Shown one piece after another: positions 1 to 12,080 of a stretch of 64,000 nt of DNA (positions are counted from its first letter, which is position 1; each line of letters opens with the position of its first letter). This stretch comes from Myxococcales bacterium (GTDB lineage: Bacteria > Myxococcota_A > Polyangia > Haliangiales > Haliangiaceae). The translations under genes were made by a program, and so were the position numbers. The stretch covers positions 19,263-83,262 of the forward strand of contig JADJJK010000037.1 of assembly GCA_016706545.1 (NCBI GenBank), given 5' to 3'. Below the pieces are notes generated by a model. The model saw nothing but the letters and a program-made list of their open reading frames with translations. It was not told where the DNA came from and ran no database searches.

Positions 1-210
1 CGCGACTCGGATCTGCTGCGCAGCCAGGCCACGGCGCTGGCCGCGCTCGGTTCGCCGGAGGCCCCCGCAGCGCTGGCCGCCTTCGATCGCTTCCGCGCCC
101 CGGATCAGGCGGCGGAGCTGCGCATCGTGTGCGCGCGGTCATCGCCGCGCTGCAACCGCGAGCGCGAGCTCGGGCACACCCACGCGCTCGTCGCGGCGCC
201 CGCGCGCTAG
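1..210 (+). CDS. C-terminal fragment of an uncharacterised protein
   Basis: An open frame enters from the left edge in frame 1 and stops with TAG at 208-210, giving the last 69 residues of a protein. The visible part is Ala-rich and helical, with a segment reading ALAALGSPEAPAALAAF that resembles a HEAT- or TPR-type helix pair, followed by a short Cys/Arg-rich tail. No family can be assigned from so little. It converges on the carotenoid operon, whose last gene ends 40 bases away. It could be a chance frame in GC-rich DNA, so confidence is modest. Confidence 0.4.
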   Translation, partial: RDSDLLRSQATALAALGSPEAPAALAAFDRFRAPDQAAELRIVCARSSPRCNRERELGHTHALVAAPAR

Positions 211-250
211 GCGCGTCGGGGCCGGCGCAGCCGTCGGGTCGGCGGGGCCG

Positions 251-2147
251 TCAGCGTGGGCGCAGCACGAACAGCACGTTGCGTGGCCACAGCGCGCGGC
301 CGCCCTCGGAGCCGAGGTCTCGCTCCCGCTCGACGTCGAAGCCAGCGGCAAAGAAGCGCTCGCGCCACTGGGCGCGCGTGCGAAACCTGCCGCGCTGCGG
401 CATCCAGGTGACCAGGAACAGCCAGACGTGGAAGCCGACGGTGATGGCCCGCTGGCCCAGCGTCTCCACCTGATCTTCGGCCACCAGCACGCGCCCGCCA
501 GCGGCGACCACGCGGCGCGCCTCGGCGAGCAGGCGCGCGTCATCCTGGGCGTGGTGCAGGACGTAGAGGAGCTGCACCACCTCGAACCGCTCGCCCTCGG
601 CGCAGGGCAACGTGCGTCCGTCGTAGCGGCGCAGCGGCAGCGCGGTCTCGTTCTTGTCCACGACATCGACCAGCGTGACCTGGCAGCCGCGGCGCGCGGC
701 CAGCAGCTCTCCGAGCCGCCCGTCCCACGCGCCGATGTCCAGCACGCTCGCGCCCGGCGCGATGTCCCCGGCCACCGAGGCGAAGTTGCGCTCGTTGTGC
801 TCCGTCTTCATGGTCGCGCTCTTGGCCGCGATCCAGCGCCGCCAGGCCCCCGGGCTATAGAGGAGCTGCCAGCGCGAGACGACGGGCAGCGAGGCCTGCG
901 ACGGCAGCGAGGCCTGCGAGGCCTGCGACGGCTGGCGCGGCGACGGCGGCGCGGCGATCTGCAGGATCTGCCGCCCGCGCCACGCCACCGGCGCGCCGCG
1001 CAGGTGATCGAGCGCCGCCAGCGCGGAGATCGCCACGAACGCCAGCACCGGCAGCGGATACACCAAGGCGGCCCATCGCGGAAACGGCCCAAGCTCTGCG
1101 CTGGCGCGCGCGACCGCGCCCGCGGTGAGCAGGTAGCCCGCGACGCACCCCAGGAGCGCGAGCTCGCCGACGGAAGGTGGCAGCGCCGGCCCAACGCCCA
1201 GCTCGCCGAGGACGAGCGCCGCCGCGGCGAGCGGCAGGCCGAGCAGCCAGCCGATCACCGCGAACAGCTCCGCCGCGCCGCCCTGGCCCGCCGAGCGCAG
1301 GCCGTCGCGGAAGCTGCGGCGCCAGCCGCGCACGAACGCGGCCAGGCCCTCCGGGTACATGCGCACCGTCATCAGGCCAGGCGCGTGCAAGAGCTCAAAG
1401 CGGCCCTTGGCCTCCACCACCGCGCGGGCCAGCGCCAGATCCTCGGCGAGCCGATCTCGCACGTGGGCGTGGCCGCCGATCGCTCGGTAGACCTCGGCGC
1501 GAAACAGCAAGTACTGGCCGATGCTGAAGCGCCGCTCGCCGGGCTCGGTGCGCGCGCCTGGCGAGCCGGCGCGGCACGCCAGGAGGAGCAGCACGTGGAA
1601 GGCGCCTTGCAAGCGTTCCCAGAGCCGCACCACCGCGTGGGTCGGGACCAGCGACAGCAGATCCGCGGCGCGGCGCTGCGCCGCGGCGAGCGCGGTCGCG
1701 GCAGACCATGGCGCGTGGACCGTGTCTGCGTCGGTGAACAGCAGCCACTGCCCGGTGGCGTGCGCCGCCCCGGTGTGGCACGCCCAGGACTTGCCCACCC
1801 AGCCCTCGGGCAGCGGGCCGGGCGTGACGACGGTGGCGCCTGCGGCGCGGGCCAGCTCGCCGGTGCCGTCGGTGGAGTGGTCATCCACGACGATGACCTG
1901 GTGAAGCGGCGGCCGGATGGCCGCCAGCGAGGCCAAGAGGTGCGGCAGGTTGTGGGCCTCGTTGCGAGCCGGCACGATGACGGACAGGGTCGCCGTCTGC
2001 GCCGTCCGCACTCTCTGCGCCGTCTGCGCCCCCGGTCTCGCGGGCCTGCGCCAGCTCACCGAGCCGGCGCCGCCACACCAGGGCGCCGACGCCGGTGGCG
2101 ATCACCACGGCGGCGCACAGGCCGTAGAGCAGCCCCAACGCGATCAT
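251..2147 (-). CDS. Family 2 glycosyltransferase fused to a SAM methyltransferase (frameshift in N-terminal part)
   Basis: Last gene of the carotenoid operon. The conserved frame begins near 2059 and shows a GT-2 fold: VIVPARNEA start motif, VVDDHSTDGT nucleotide-sugar site and a DAD metal-binding triad (LLFTDADTV), then hydrophobic segments near residues 270-350. The last 200 residues are a class I methyltransferase with motif I VLDIGAWDGRLG. The best start is ATG at 2147, which overlaps the TGA of the upstream gene as ATGA. It encodes a membrane anchor (MIALGLLYGLCAAVVIATGV) but lies one frame off the GT domain. Removing one G from the run complementary to 2029-2033 joins them into about 631 residues. 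The likely role is glycosylation, and perhaps methylation, of a hydroxycarotenoid or its sugar; this is inferred from context. A GT-methyltransferase fusion is unusual. Confidence 0.78.
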
Positions 2148-2759
2148 CGCAAGCCGAGCGCCACCAAGGTCTCCGCCACGCCCGCGTACCCGAGCTGGAA
2201 GAACCGCCACCAGCCAAGCATCATGACCCCGTGGCCAACGAGGATGCCGACGTGGCTCCACATCTCGACCGGGTCGGAGCCGGCGGTGATGTAGCGCCGC
2301 CAGTGAAAGACCTCGTCGACCATCGAGTACACGAACGACATCACCGTGAGCACCATGGCGGGGATCCACAGCGACGGGAACTCGAACGCCAGGATCAGGA
2401 AGATCACGCTCGTGACGCCACAGAAGATGGTGATGTGGTGGACCAGCGCCTCGCCGCCGCGCAGGATCTCCTTGTAGATCGTGCGGTGGCCGATGGTGTC
2501 GATGGCGATGGAGGTGGAGAACACCAGCGCGCCGGCTGGCACCATCCAGGCCTCCGCGGGGAAGCGAACTCCGGCGCTGGCCCCGGCGATCAGGAAGCCG
2601 CCGGTGGAGAGCACGAGGCCCAGCATGGTCCCGATCCAGATCGCGTAGACGATCCAGTCGCTCCGGTCGAACTCGCGGATCCGCCCCACGTACACCGCGA
2701 AGGCGTTGCGCCGGGCGACCGGGGCCGTGGCGATGGTCCGTAGCTGCGGCGCGGGGGAG

Positions 2760-2776
<17 letters not shown>
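2144..2776 (-). CDS. Uncharacterised polytopic membrane protein of the carotenoid operon
   Basis: 210 residues with about five hydrophobic segments, near residues 37-57, 74-90, 111-132, 138-155 and 180-200. Histidines sit at several membrane borders (IGHRTIYKEI, VHHITIF, VFHWRRY, SHVGILVGHG), which could suggest a metal- or haem-binding membrane enzyme, but I do not recognise the family. The start ATG at 2776 lies inside the end of crtB and has a GGAG about six bases upstream. Its stop overlaps the next gene as ATGA. The position between crtB and the glycosyltransferase suggests a role in carotenoid modification or export. No function is claimed. Confidence 0.8.
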
Positions 2777-5456
<2,680 letters not shown>

Positions 5457-5464
<8 letters not shown>

Positions 5465-6524
5465 AGCTTGCCTCCAGTCGTTCGATCTCGGCCACCAGGC
5501 CGCGGTGGACCTCGGGCTCCAGGTGCGGGGCCACGTCGGAGAGGGCGCGCGCGAGCTGATCGCGGACCGCGGCGCGGCCCACCGCCAGCGAGCTGTCGCG
5601 CAGCGCGGTCATCACGAGCTCCAGCTCTTCATCGCAGGTGGCGGCGCGCAGCCGCTGTTGTAGCCGGGCCACCGCGAGCTCGTCCACCGCGCTGCACAGC
5701 CACGCCCACGGCCAGGTCGGCCGGCCGCCGCGCAGGTCCTCGAGCCCCTTGTCGCGCCTGGCGCGCGCGGCGATCGAGCCCAGATCATCGAGCATCTGCA
5801 GCCCGACTCCCAGCTCCTCCCCGAACTGCGCCACCGCGGCGCTCCGGGCCGGGTCCGCGCCGGCCGCCACCGCGCCAGCTCTGGCGGCCAGGCCCATGAG
5901 CACGCCCGTCTTGTTGTACGTCGTGGTGGCCACGGTCTGCGGGATGTGGCGCGGCTCGAGGTGGCTCACGTCCACGGAGAGGTCGAGCGACTGGCCCTGG
6001 TGGCAGCGCATCAACGTCGTCACGGCCTCGCGGGTCAGCTCGGCGCGGGCGGTCGCCGGCAGCGGCAGCTCATCGATGAGCGACAACGCCCAGAAGTACA
6101 TCCAGTTGCCGGTGTTGATGGCCAGCGGAGCGCCGACGATGCGGTGCAGCGCCGCGTGGCCGCGGCGGTGGCTGGAGTCGTCCTGCACGTCATCGACGAT
6201 GAGCGATCCGGCGTGCAGGATCTCGACGAGCCAGGGCAACTCGCGCGGGATCTCGCCGGTTCCGCCGCAGCCGCGCCAGGTCAGCCGGGTCAGCTTGCCG
6301 CGGAACTCCTTGCCGGGCCGGCGCAGGAACTCGCGAGCCGGATCGATCAGGGCGCGCCGCCACAGCTCGAAGGGCACCGGCTCCGCTTCGGGCCCGCCGC
6401 TTCGCGCCAGCGCGCCGCGCGTGGCGGGAGCGCCAGCGGGTGGCAAGAAACGGCCGAGGAACTGCTCCAGCGCTTCGAGCAGCGGGGCCAGGCTCTCTTC
6501 ATGAGGCAGCGCGTAGGTCATCAT
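5457..6524 (-). CDS. crtE: Geranylgeranyl diphosphate synthase CrtE
   Basis: 355-residue polyprenyl synthetase that makes the C20 precursor for CrtB. The first Asp-rich motif is DDVQDDSSHRRG, near residue 125. The second region reads LQMLDDLGSI, so the usual third Asp of DDxxD is replaced; this is a visible deviation from the textbook motif. RRG, GKEFRGKL and the TTTYNKTG segment agree with the family. Two start codons are adjacent, ATG 6524 (overlapping the crtY stop as ATGA) and ATG 6521. An AAGGAG lies 2 and 5 bases upstream of them respectively, so the second has the better spacing. Confidence 0.92.
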
Positions 6525-7816
6525 GGCTCCTTGGCCGGACGCAGCGGGGTAGGTTGCGGCAGCGCCATGGCCGCGCGCCAGGACATGCCGCGCGGCGGAC
6601 GGCCCATGAAGATCCGCGCCTGATCGAACGGCGTCAGCTCGCAGGCGTAGAACCGGCGGATGGTGGCCTCTGGCAAGTGATAGAAGCGCTCGAGCACGTG
6701 ATAGCGCTGCTCGGGCGAGAACCACTGAAACAGCATCCAGTTGAGCCGGAAGCCAAAGCGGAGCTGCCGCACGTGTGCCTGCCACAGCGCGCGCACCGCT
6801 TGCCCCGGCAGCTCGGCGGCCGCGGTCGCGGCGATGGCCAGCGCCAGCCGGAGCGCCACCGGGAACGAGTAGCCGGTGGCCGCGTGGAACCAGCCGCCCT
6901 GGTAGCCGGCGACCAGCGTGGCGCCGTCGCGATCGTTGGCCCGGTCGGCGGCCTGGTCGGCCCGGTCGTCGCGGTCGTTGGCCTGGTCGGCCCGGTCGTC
7001 GTGGTCGGCGGCGTGGACCTGGCCGGGCGCGGTCAGCTCTGCGTGCCAGGGCAAGGGCAAGACTCCCGTCTCTTCGCGCAAGACCTCGGCGATCTGCCAC
7101 CCTCGCTCGCTGGCGTAGCTGGCGATGCGCTCGCGCAGGGTGCTGACGTCCAGGTACGCGGAGTCAGAGAAGTAGGTGTCTTCGATCAGCAAGCGGTCGC
7201 TGGTCAGCGGCAGCACATAGAAGAAGCGGAAGCCATCCACCTGCGCGACCCGCGCGTCCATCAGCATGGGCCGGGCGACCCCGTGCGGCGCGGCGCAGCG
7301 GAGCTCGAGCCCGACGAACTTCTGATACCCGGCGCGGCCATCAAACGCGCCGCGATCGGGCCCCCGCGCGTCGATGACGGCGCGCGCGACCAGCTCCACG
7401 GCCTCCGCGGGCTGCGCGTTCGCGCCCACCAGTCTCGCCACCACCCGCGTCGAGGTCACCTGCACCGCCTCGTGCTCGCACAGCAGATGGCACCCCGGCG
7501 CGGCCAGCGCAGCTTGCACGACCGCGTGCAGCCGCGCGGCGGGCACGCACGCATACTCGGAGTCGAGCTGCCGGCGGTGGGTCGGGAAGGCGACGTCGTA
7601 CCCCGCCCAGCGGTGGGCCACCAGCGGCTCGATGAAGGCGCGCGCCGCCGCTGGGACGTCGCCGGCGTGAAAGCACCAGGTGTGGTTGCCGCCCAAGGTC
7701 TTGCCGCGCTCCACGATCGCGATGCGCGCGGTCGGCTGGTGCGCGCGCAGCGCCAGCGCCAGCAGGCCGTTTTGCAGGCCGCCACCCACGAGCGCGTAGT
7801 CGACGTCGAGTTGCAT
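6521..7816 (-). CDS. crtY: Lycopene beta-cyclase CrtY
   Basis: First gene of the operon, 431 residues from the internal ATG at 7816 (MQLDVDYALVGGGLQNG). An earlier in-frame start at 7864 would add 16 unconserved residues. It is a flavoprotein-fold cyclase with the N-terminal GGGLQNG dinucleotide site and the CrtY hallmark GGNHTWCFH. Further motifs are EDTYFSD and, near the C-terminus, GGWFHAATGYSFPVALR. It closes the ends of lycopene into beta-ionone rings. Just before that last motif is a low-complexity insert of Asp/Arg/Ala/Gln repeats, described separately. Divergent from the lipoprotein gene at 7858 with only about 40 bases between, so the operon promoter must overlap that short gap or the neighbouring gene. 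Confidence 0.9.
   Translation of the reverse strand: MQLDVDYALVGGGLQNGLLALALRAHQPTARIAIVERGKTLGGNHTWCFHAGDVPAAARAFIEPLVAHRWAGYDVAFPTHRRQLDSEYACVPAARLHAVVQAALAAPGCHLLCEHEAVQVTSTRVVARLVGANAQPAEAVELVARAVIDARGPDRGAFDGRAGYQKFVGLELRCAAPHGVARPMLMDARVAQVDGFRFFYVLPLTSDRLLIEDTYFSDSAYLDVSTLRERIASYASERGWQIAEVLREETGVLPLPWHAELTAPGQVHAADHDDRADQANDRDDRADQAADRANDRDGATLVAGYQGGWFHAATGYSFPVALRLALAIAATAAAELPGQAVRALWQAHVRQLRFGFRLNWMLFQWFSPEQRYHVLERFYHLPEATIRRFYACELTPFDQARIFMGRPPRGMSWRAAMALPQPTPLRPAKEP
6928..7012 (-). repeat. In-frame tandem repeat inside crtY
   Basis: About 85 bases of imperfect tandem repeats built from GGTCG, GGCCTGGTCGGCCC and GTCGTC. They encode alternating DDRADQA and NDRDDRADQ units. The repeat stays in frame and lies between the VHAADH and GATLVAGYQGG segments of the cyclase, so it probably forms a flexible surface loop. 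Confidence 0.8.
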
Positions 7817-7857
7817 GGTGTGCTGTAGAGGACCAGAGGTAAGCTGCCGAGGACGTG

Positions 7858-8799
7858 ATGGCAAAGGTTCGCGAAGCCCGCTTTAGACGATCGGCCGCGG
7901 TCTGGGTTACGTGGGTTGTGTGGCTCGCCACGCTAGCGGCTGGCTGCGCTACCGAAAAGCTCGCCGCCAATATGGCAGTGGACCTCGCCGCTCGCACCAA
8001 GTCATCGTTTTCACAAGAGTCAGACCTGGAGCTGGCGCGCGGCGCGGCTGCCTCCGGGCTCAAGCAGCTCGAGGGGTTCTTGCTGGTGACCGGCAAGCGG
8101 CCTGACCTCTTGGCGATGCTGACCGAGGGCTTTTGCGGCTGGGGCGCCGGGTTTCTGCAGGATGACTGGGAGGTCGCGGTGATCGAGCGCGGGGCGGACG
8201 GCGCCGAGATCGCGGCGTCGGCGCGCTCGGCGTTTGGCCGCTGCGCGCGCTACGCCGCCTGGCAGCTCCCTGCGCCGCTCGCGCGGATCCTCGAGCTGAC
8301 CGACGCCGAGGCGCAGGTGGCGCTGGCAGCGGCGCGCCCGGTGGATGCGGCGCCGCTCTACTGGCTCACCGCCGCCCACGCCACGCTGCTCGGGATGACC
8401 GGCGAGCTGGGGCTGGCCCTGCGCCTGCCGCGCATGCTCGCGGTGCTGCGCCGGGTCATCGAGCTCTCGCCCACCTTCGAGCATGGCCAGGCCCACCTCT
8501 TGCTGGGCGTGCTGCTCTCTGCGGCCCCGGTGGGCGGCGATCTCGAAGAGGGCGGCCGCCAGCTCGCGCGGGCGCGGGCGCTCAGCGACGGCCGCCTGCT
8601 CATCGTCGACGTGCTCACGGCGCGCGCGCACGCGGTGGCGCGCGGCGACCGCGCGCGCTTCGTCGCCTTGCTCACCAGGGTGCTGGCCACGTCGCCGGCG
8701 GTCTTCCCCGAGCAGCGCCTGTCCAACGAGCTGGCGCACCGCATGGCCCGTCGTTACCTGCGGCTGGGCGCTCGCTGGTTCGCGCCGCTCCCCAGGTGA
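7858..8799 (+). CDS. TatT-like TRAP-transporter T-component lipoprotein
   Basis: 313 residues, starting at ATG 7858 or the adjacent GTG 7855. The N-terminus has an Arg-rich start, a hydrophobic stretch and a lipobox LAAGC, so an envelope lipoprotein is predicted. The rest is helical: a GFCGWGAGFLQDDWE segment and a repeat-like part (YWLTAAHATLLG, LLLGVLLSAAPVGGDLEEG, FPEQRLSNELAHRMARRYL). This pattern matches the TatT family of TPR-fold periplasmic proteins linked to TRAP transporters; no TRAP membrane subunits are nearby. Divergent from the crt operon and convergent with the TonB receptor gene. Confidence 0.65.
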   Translation: MAKVREARFRRSAAVWVTWVVWLATLAAGCATEKLAANMAVDLAARTKSSFSQESDLELARGAAASGLKQLEGFLLVTGKRPDLLAMLTEGFCGWGAGFLQDDWEVAVIERGADGAEIAASARSAFGRCARYAAWQLPAPLARILELTDAEAQVALAAARPVDAAPLYWLTAAHATLLGMTGELGLALRLPRMLAVLRRVIELSPTFEHGQAHLLLGVLLSAAPVGGDLEEGGRQLARARALSDGRLLIVDVLTARAHAVARGDRARFVALLTRVLATSPAVFPEQRLSNELAHRMARRYLRLGARWFAPLPR

Positions 8800-8850
8800 C
8801 GGCCGCGTCGTGACGGCCGCGTCGCGTCCCGTCGCGTCCCGTCGCGTCCC
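8797..8850. repeat. Short tandem repeats between convergent genes
   Basis: Two 14-base copies of GTGACGGCCGCGTC are followed by three perfect copies of GTCGCGTCCC at 8821-8850. The first copy contains the stop codon of the lipoprotein gene. No terminator hairpin is evident in this 79-base gap. Confidence 0.8.
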
Positions 8851-8878
8851 GTCCGCGCGGCACGTGCGGCACGCGCAG

Positions 8879-11167
8879 CTACAGCGCGCCGCGCAGGCCC
8901 AAGGTCGGCACGATGGGCAGCTCGGTGATCGCCTGGCGCTCGGAGAAGTCGTAGTTGTAGCTGTAGCCCAGCACGCGGGCGTGGGCGTAGACGTTGGTGA
9001 TGTCGAGGTACGCGGACATCTTGAGGCCGCCCCACGTCCACTTGCGGTCGATGCGGAGGTCGAGCGCGTGGCCGTCGTCGATGCGGGTCGAGTTCACGCG
9101 GCCGTACTGCGGGACATAGGTGTTGGTGTCGGCCAGGTACAGCGAGCCGTCGATCGGGGTCTCCGGCGTGCCCGTGGAGTACTGGAAGCGCCCGCCGAAC
9201 TCCCACCGACCCAGCTTGTAGCTGCCCACGACGATCAGGTTGTGCGGCTGATCGGCGTCAAAGAGCCGCCGCGCGTCCCCCGGCCGGTCGACGCGGCTCG
9301 AGCGAGAGTAGGTGTAGGCCGCCCAGCCAAACAGGTTGTCCTTGCGCACGCGCACCAAGAGCTCCGCGCCGTAGGAGCGGCCGACGCCGGTGTTGACGTA
9401 GGCGTTGAGCGGATCGGTCTGCGACAGCAGCGGATCACGCACCACCAGGTCATCGCGATCGGTGTAGAACACCGAGCCTGTCGTCGACACGCCGGAGCCC
9501 GTCTGATGCTCCACGCCCAGCACGTACTGGGTGGCCCGCTCCGGCAAGAGCGTGGTCGGCACGGTCTCGCCTTGCTGTAGCGGGCGGGAGTAGCGGCCCA
9601 GCGCGGTCTTGAGCGAGAACGCTGGCGACACCCGGTAGCTCGCCTGCGCGCGAGGCGACAGCGTCCACTCGCCGATGTGCTCGTAGTAGTCGTAGCGCAG
9701 CCCGCCGGTGAGCTGCAGCGGCGACGTCGGCTTCACGTCCACCGCCGCGTAGGCGCCGGCGACGTGGTTGTCGATGGTCGCCATGTAGTCGATGAGCGGG
9801 AGCTGCGAGAAGCTGGTGGGCGGCGGCTCCCCCTCCGCGGGCTGCGCGGGGAAGCGGACGCCCAGCTCCACCTCTTGCCAGCGCGCGTCGGCGCCGGCGC
9901 GCACGCGCACCTGGTCGTTGATCTTCACGTTCACGTCGTCGCGCGCCTCGAAGGTGAGCTGGTTCACGTCGAGGAAGCGGTCGGCGATGCTGACGCGGAA
10001 GCCGCCGTCGCCGCCCGACACGGTGAGGCGATTGATGAGGTCGCCCTTGCCGCGGGTCCAGCTCCCGATGACGCGGGTGAACGAGGTCTCGTTCTCGAAG
10101 GTCGCGCCGCTGGTGACCGGATCGTTGGGGTCGAGCGTATCGTTGATGAGCGAGAGGTTGTCGAGGCTGGTCAGCGCGAACAGGCTGACGCGGTCTCGGT
10201 CGGTGGGACGCCAGTCCACGCGGAGCTGGCCGTCATAGTACGTGGGCGCCGCGGTGAAGTTGACGCCGGAGTCCTCCGGGAGCACCACCGGCAAGATGAA
10301 GTCGATGATGGAGCGACGGATCCCCGCGGAGACCTGCAGGTTGTGCTTGCGCGAGATCGGCGCTTGCACCAGCGCGGCCAGGTTGATGAAGGACAGCTCC
10401 GCGAAGCCCTCGGCCTTGGGCACCACGTCGTCGCGAGTGACCACGTTGATGATGCCGCCGGTGGCCCGGCCTTCCTCCACGCCAAAGCCGCCGGGCGTGA
10501 ACTCGATGTTCGAGATGAACTCCGACGGCAGCACGCTCTGCAGACCGAAGAAGTGATAGAGGATCGGCACCTCGATGCCGTCGATGGTGACGCGCGAGTC
10601 CTCCGGCGCGGCGCCGCGAATGACCAGCAGGCCAGGGCCCCCGTTGGTGGTGGCGGCCACCCCGGGCAAGCTGCGGATGGACTGCAGCGCGTCGCCTCGG
10701 GCGCCCGGGATCCTCGTGATCTCCTCGCGGCGAAGGCTCTGCCGGTTGGGCGGCGGCGGAGCCGGGGCCTGGTCCTCGACCTGGATGATCTCGGACGTGG
10801 CGCCGGGCCGAAACAGCAGCAGCTCCGCGCCGACGATGCCGCCCTCGGGCACCACCAGCGACTCCACGCTCTCGTCGTAGCCGGGCGCGCGCACGGTGAC
10901 GTCCACCGATCCAGGAGGCAGCTCCAGGGTGAAGCCGCCGACCTTGTTGGAGGAGGCGGGCTGCGCTTCCTTGGCGGACACCGTGGCGCCAGCGATTGGC
11001 TGCAGGGTGGTGCCATCTCGCACCGTGCCGGTGACTGGGTCGGCCATCGCCGGAGCGATCGGAGCGGTCGCCGCGATCACCAGCGAGGCGAGCGCCACCC
11101 CGGAGATCCTGCTGCGGGGAAGGAAGCGGCGCCCGGGGGCCAAGAGAGAGTGAACAAAGGAGGCCAT
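8879..11167 (-). CDS. TonB-dependent outer-membrane receptor with N-terminal carboxypeptidase-regulatory-like domain
   Basis: 762 residues. A signal peptide ends near residue 43 (IAPAMADP). A beta-sandwich domain of about 75 residues follows, beginning VTGTVRDGTTLQPIAGATV, as in SusC- and Oar-like receptors. The plug domain runs from about residue 150 to 260 (REEITRIPGARGDALQS, LLVIRGAAPEDSRVTIDG, ATGGIINVVTRD). The remainder is a 22-strand-type barrel with many alternating aromatic strands. It imports an unknown ligand through the outer membrane using TonB energy. There is no obvious TonB box and no ExbBD/TonB genes nearby. The gene is monocistronic. A carotenoid link is not supported by sequence. 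Confidence 0.9.
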   Translation of the reverse strand: MASFVHSLLAPGRRFLPRSRISGVALASLVIAATAPIAPAMADPVTGTVRDGTTLQPIAGATVSAKEAQPASSNKVGGFTLELPPGSVDVTVRAPGYDESVESLVVPEGGIVGAELLLFRPGATSEIIQVEDQAPAPPPPNRQSLRREEITRIPGARGDALQSIRSLPGVAATTNGGPGLLVIRGAAPEDSRVTIDGIEVPILYHFFGLQSVLPSEFISNIEFTPGGFGVEEGRATGGIINVVTRDDVVPKAEGFAELSFINLAALVQAPISRKHNLQVSAGIRRSIIDFILPVVLPEDSGVNFTAAPTYYDGQLRVDWRPTDRDRVSLFALTSLDNLSLINDTLDPNDPVTSGATFENETSFTRVIGSWTRGKGDLINRLTVSGGDGGFRVSIADRFLDVNQLTFEARDDVNVKINDQVRVRAGADARWQEVELGVRFPAQPAEGEPPPTSFSQLPLIDYMATIDNHVAGAYAAVDVKPTSPLQLTGGLRYDYYEHIGEWTLSPRAQASYRVSPAFSLKTALGRYSRPLQQGETVPTTLLPERATQYVLGVEHQTGSGVSTTGSVFYTDRDDLVVRDPLLSQTDPLNAYVNTGVGRSYGAELLVRVRKDNLFGWAAYTYSRSSRVDRPGDARRLFDADQPHNLIVVGSYKLGRWEFGGRFQYSTGTPETPIDGSLYLADTNTYVPQYGRVNSTRIDDGHALDLRIDRKWTWGGLKMSAYLDITNVYAHARVLGYSYNYDFSERQAITELPIVPTLGLRGAL

Positions 11168-11466
11168 CGGTGCCGCAGGTATACGGCATTGACGGCGGTC
11201 GGCGAGCCGGTTGGCGCGCTGGCGGAGCCGTTCGCTGGCTCGTCCGGCGGCGACCGCGGAGCTTCATCGCGATCCCCGGCCATCAAGCGTGGCGCGCATC
11301 ACATCAGGGCCAGTTGAGCGCCGTCCGCCGGACAGATCCGCTCGGCTCGAGCGATTCCAGCGGCGGCGGCAAGGAGCACGTCGACAGCCCCCGGCCGCGC
11401 CCCGGCGGCGCCCAGGGTCGCCGGCGACCCCCCCTGGAATCCGCGTACGGTGGCTTGCCGGCTAAC
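11168..11466. other. Intergenic region between divergent receptor and blaI genes
   Basis: About 300 bases between divergent genes. The region is GC-rich and Pro/Arg-coding in several frames, with no conserved reading frame. It must carry the promoters of the TonB receptor and of the BlaI/M56 pair, but no clear -35/-10 boxes can be picked out. Confidence 0.5.
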
Positions 11467-11479
11467 TACAACTGTCGTA
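11467..11479. promoter_or_regulatory. Probable BlaI-type operator
   Basis: The sequence TACAACTGTCGTA is a near-perfect 13-base dyad (TACrACwGTyGTA), flanked by AAC and AAC. It lies four bases before the first ATG of the BlaI-family gene. BlaI/MecI repressors bind TAC...GTA dyads in their own promoters, so autoregulation is inferred. Confidence 0.65.
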
Positions 11480-11483
11480 ACTA

Positions 11484-12080
11484 ATGAAGAGCCGCATGGC
11501 CCGGGTCCCTCATCTCACCACCGCGGAGTTCGAGATCTTGAAGGTCCTGTGGCGCCTCGAGCAAGCCACGGTCGCCGAGGTGCGCGGAGAGCAGACCCGG
11601 CGAGGCTCCGCGCCGGCATACACGACGGTGATGACGCTGCTCGGACGCCTCGCCGCCAAGGGCGCGGTGCAGGTCGATCGCAGCAAGGAACCGTTCGTCT
11701 ATCGCGCGGCGCACCGCCGCGAGTCGGTGATCGGCAGTCGGGTCCGCACCTTTTTGCAGGACGTCTTCGACGGCAAGGCGGACTCGCTGGTGCTGCAGCT
11801 CGTCGAGGATGAGGCGCTCTCGGTGGAAGATCTTCGCGCCATCGAGCGGACCATCAGCGCCGCGGAAGCGAGCGAGGCCAGCGAGCCGAGCGACGCCAGC
11901 GAGCCGAGCGACCACAGCGACCCCATCCGCATCGCCAGCGAGGTCACCCGCGGCGCGACCCACGCACGCGCGCGCGCTGCCGCGCAAAGTCGCCGCGCGA
12001 GCGCACCGCCGCCCGCGCCGGTCGCGGCGCCGGCCGGTGCCGCCCGCGGGCGCCGCGGCGACGGAGGCAAGGGCCGATGA
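11484..12080 (+). CDS. BlaI/MecI/CopY-family transcriptional repressor
   Basis: 198 residues. The winged-helix domain covers residues 9-85: LTTAEFEILKVLWRLEQATVAEV, then AYTTVMTLLGRLAAKGAV for the recognition helix and the wing. A dimerisation segment follows (FLQDVFDGKADSLVLQLVED). The last 60 residues are an unusual Ser/Glu then Arg/Ala/Pro-rich tail absent from typical 120-residue family members. Two starts are possible: ATG 11484, which sits directly after the operator with no ribosome site, or ATG 11496 (MARVPHLTT), which has only a weak GAAGAG upstream. The downstream M56 protease overlaps by four bases, as in blaI-blaR1 pairs. Confidence 0.88.
   Translation: MKSRMARVPHLTTAEFEILKVLWRLEQATVAEVRGEQTRRGSAPAYTTVMTLLGRLAAKGAVQVDRSKEPFVYRAAHRRESVIGSRVRTFLQDVFDGKADSLVLQLVEDEALSVEDLRAIERTISAAEASEASEPSDASEPSDHSDPIRIASEVTRGATHARARAAAQSRRASAPPPAPVAAPAGAARGRRGDGGKGR

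Noticed and set aside
428..2743. A 771-codon open frame on the plus strand opposite the carotenoid genes
   Set aside because: It is antisense to clearly conserved crt-operon genes and encodes Arg/Gln/His-rich low-complexity sequence. Such frames are expected in DNA this rich in GC.
6928..7012. Repeat cluster considered as a CRISPR or regulatory iteron set
   Set aside because: It is in frame within crtY and reads as a protein repeat.
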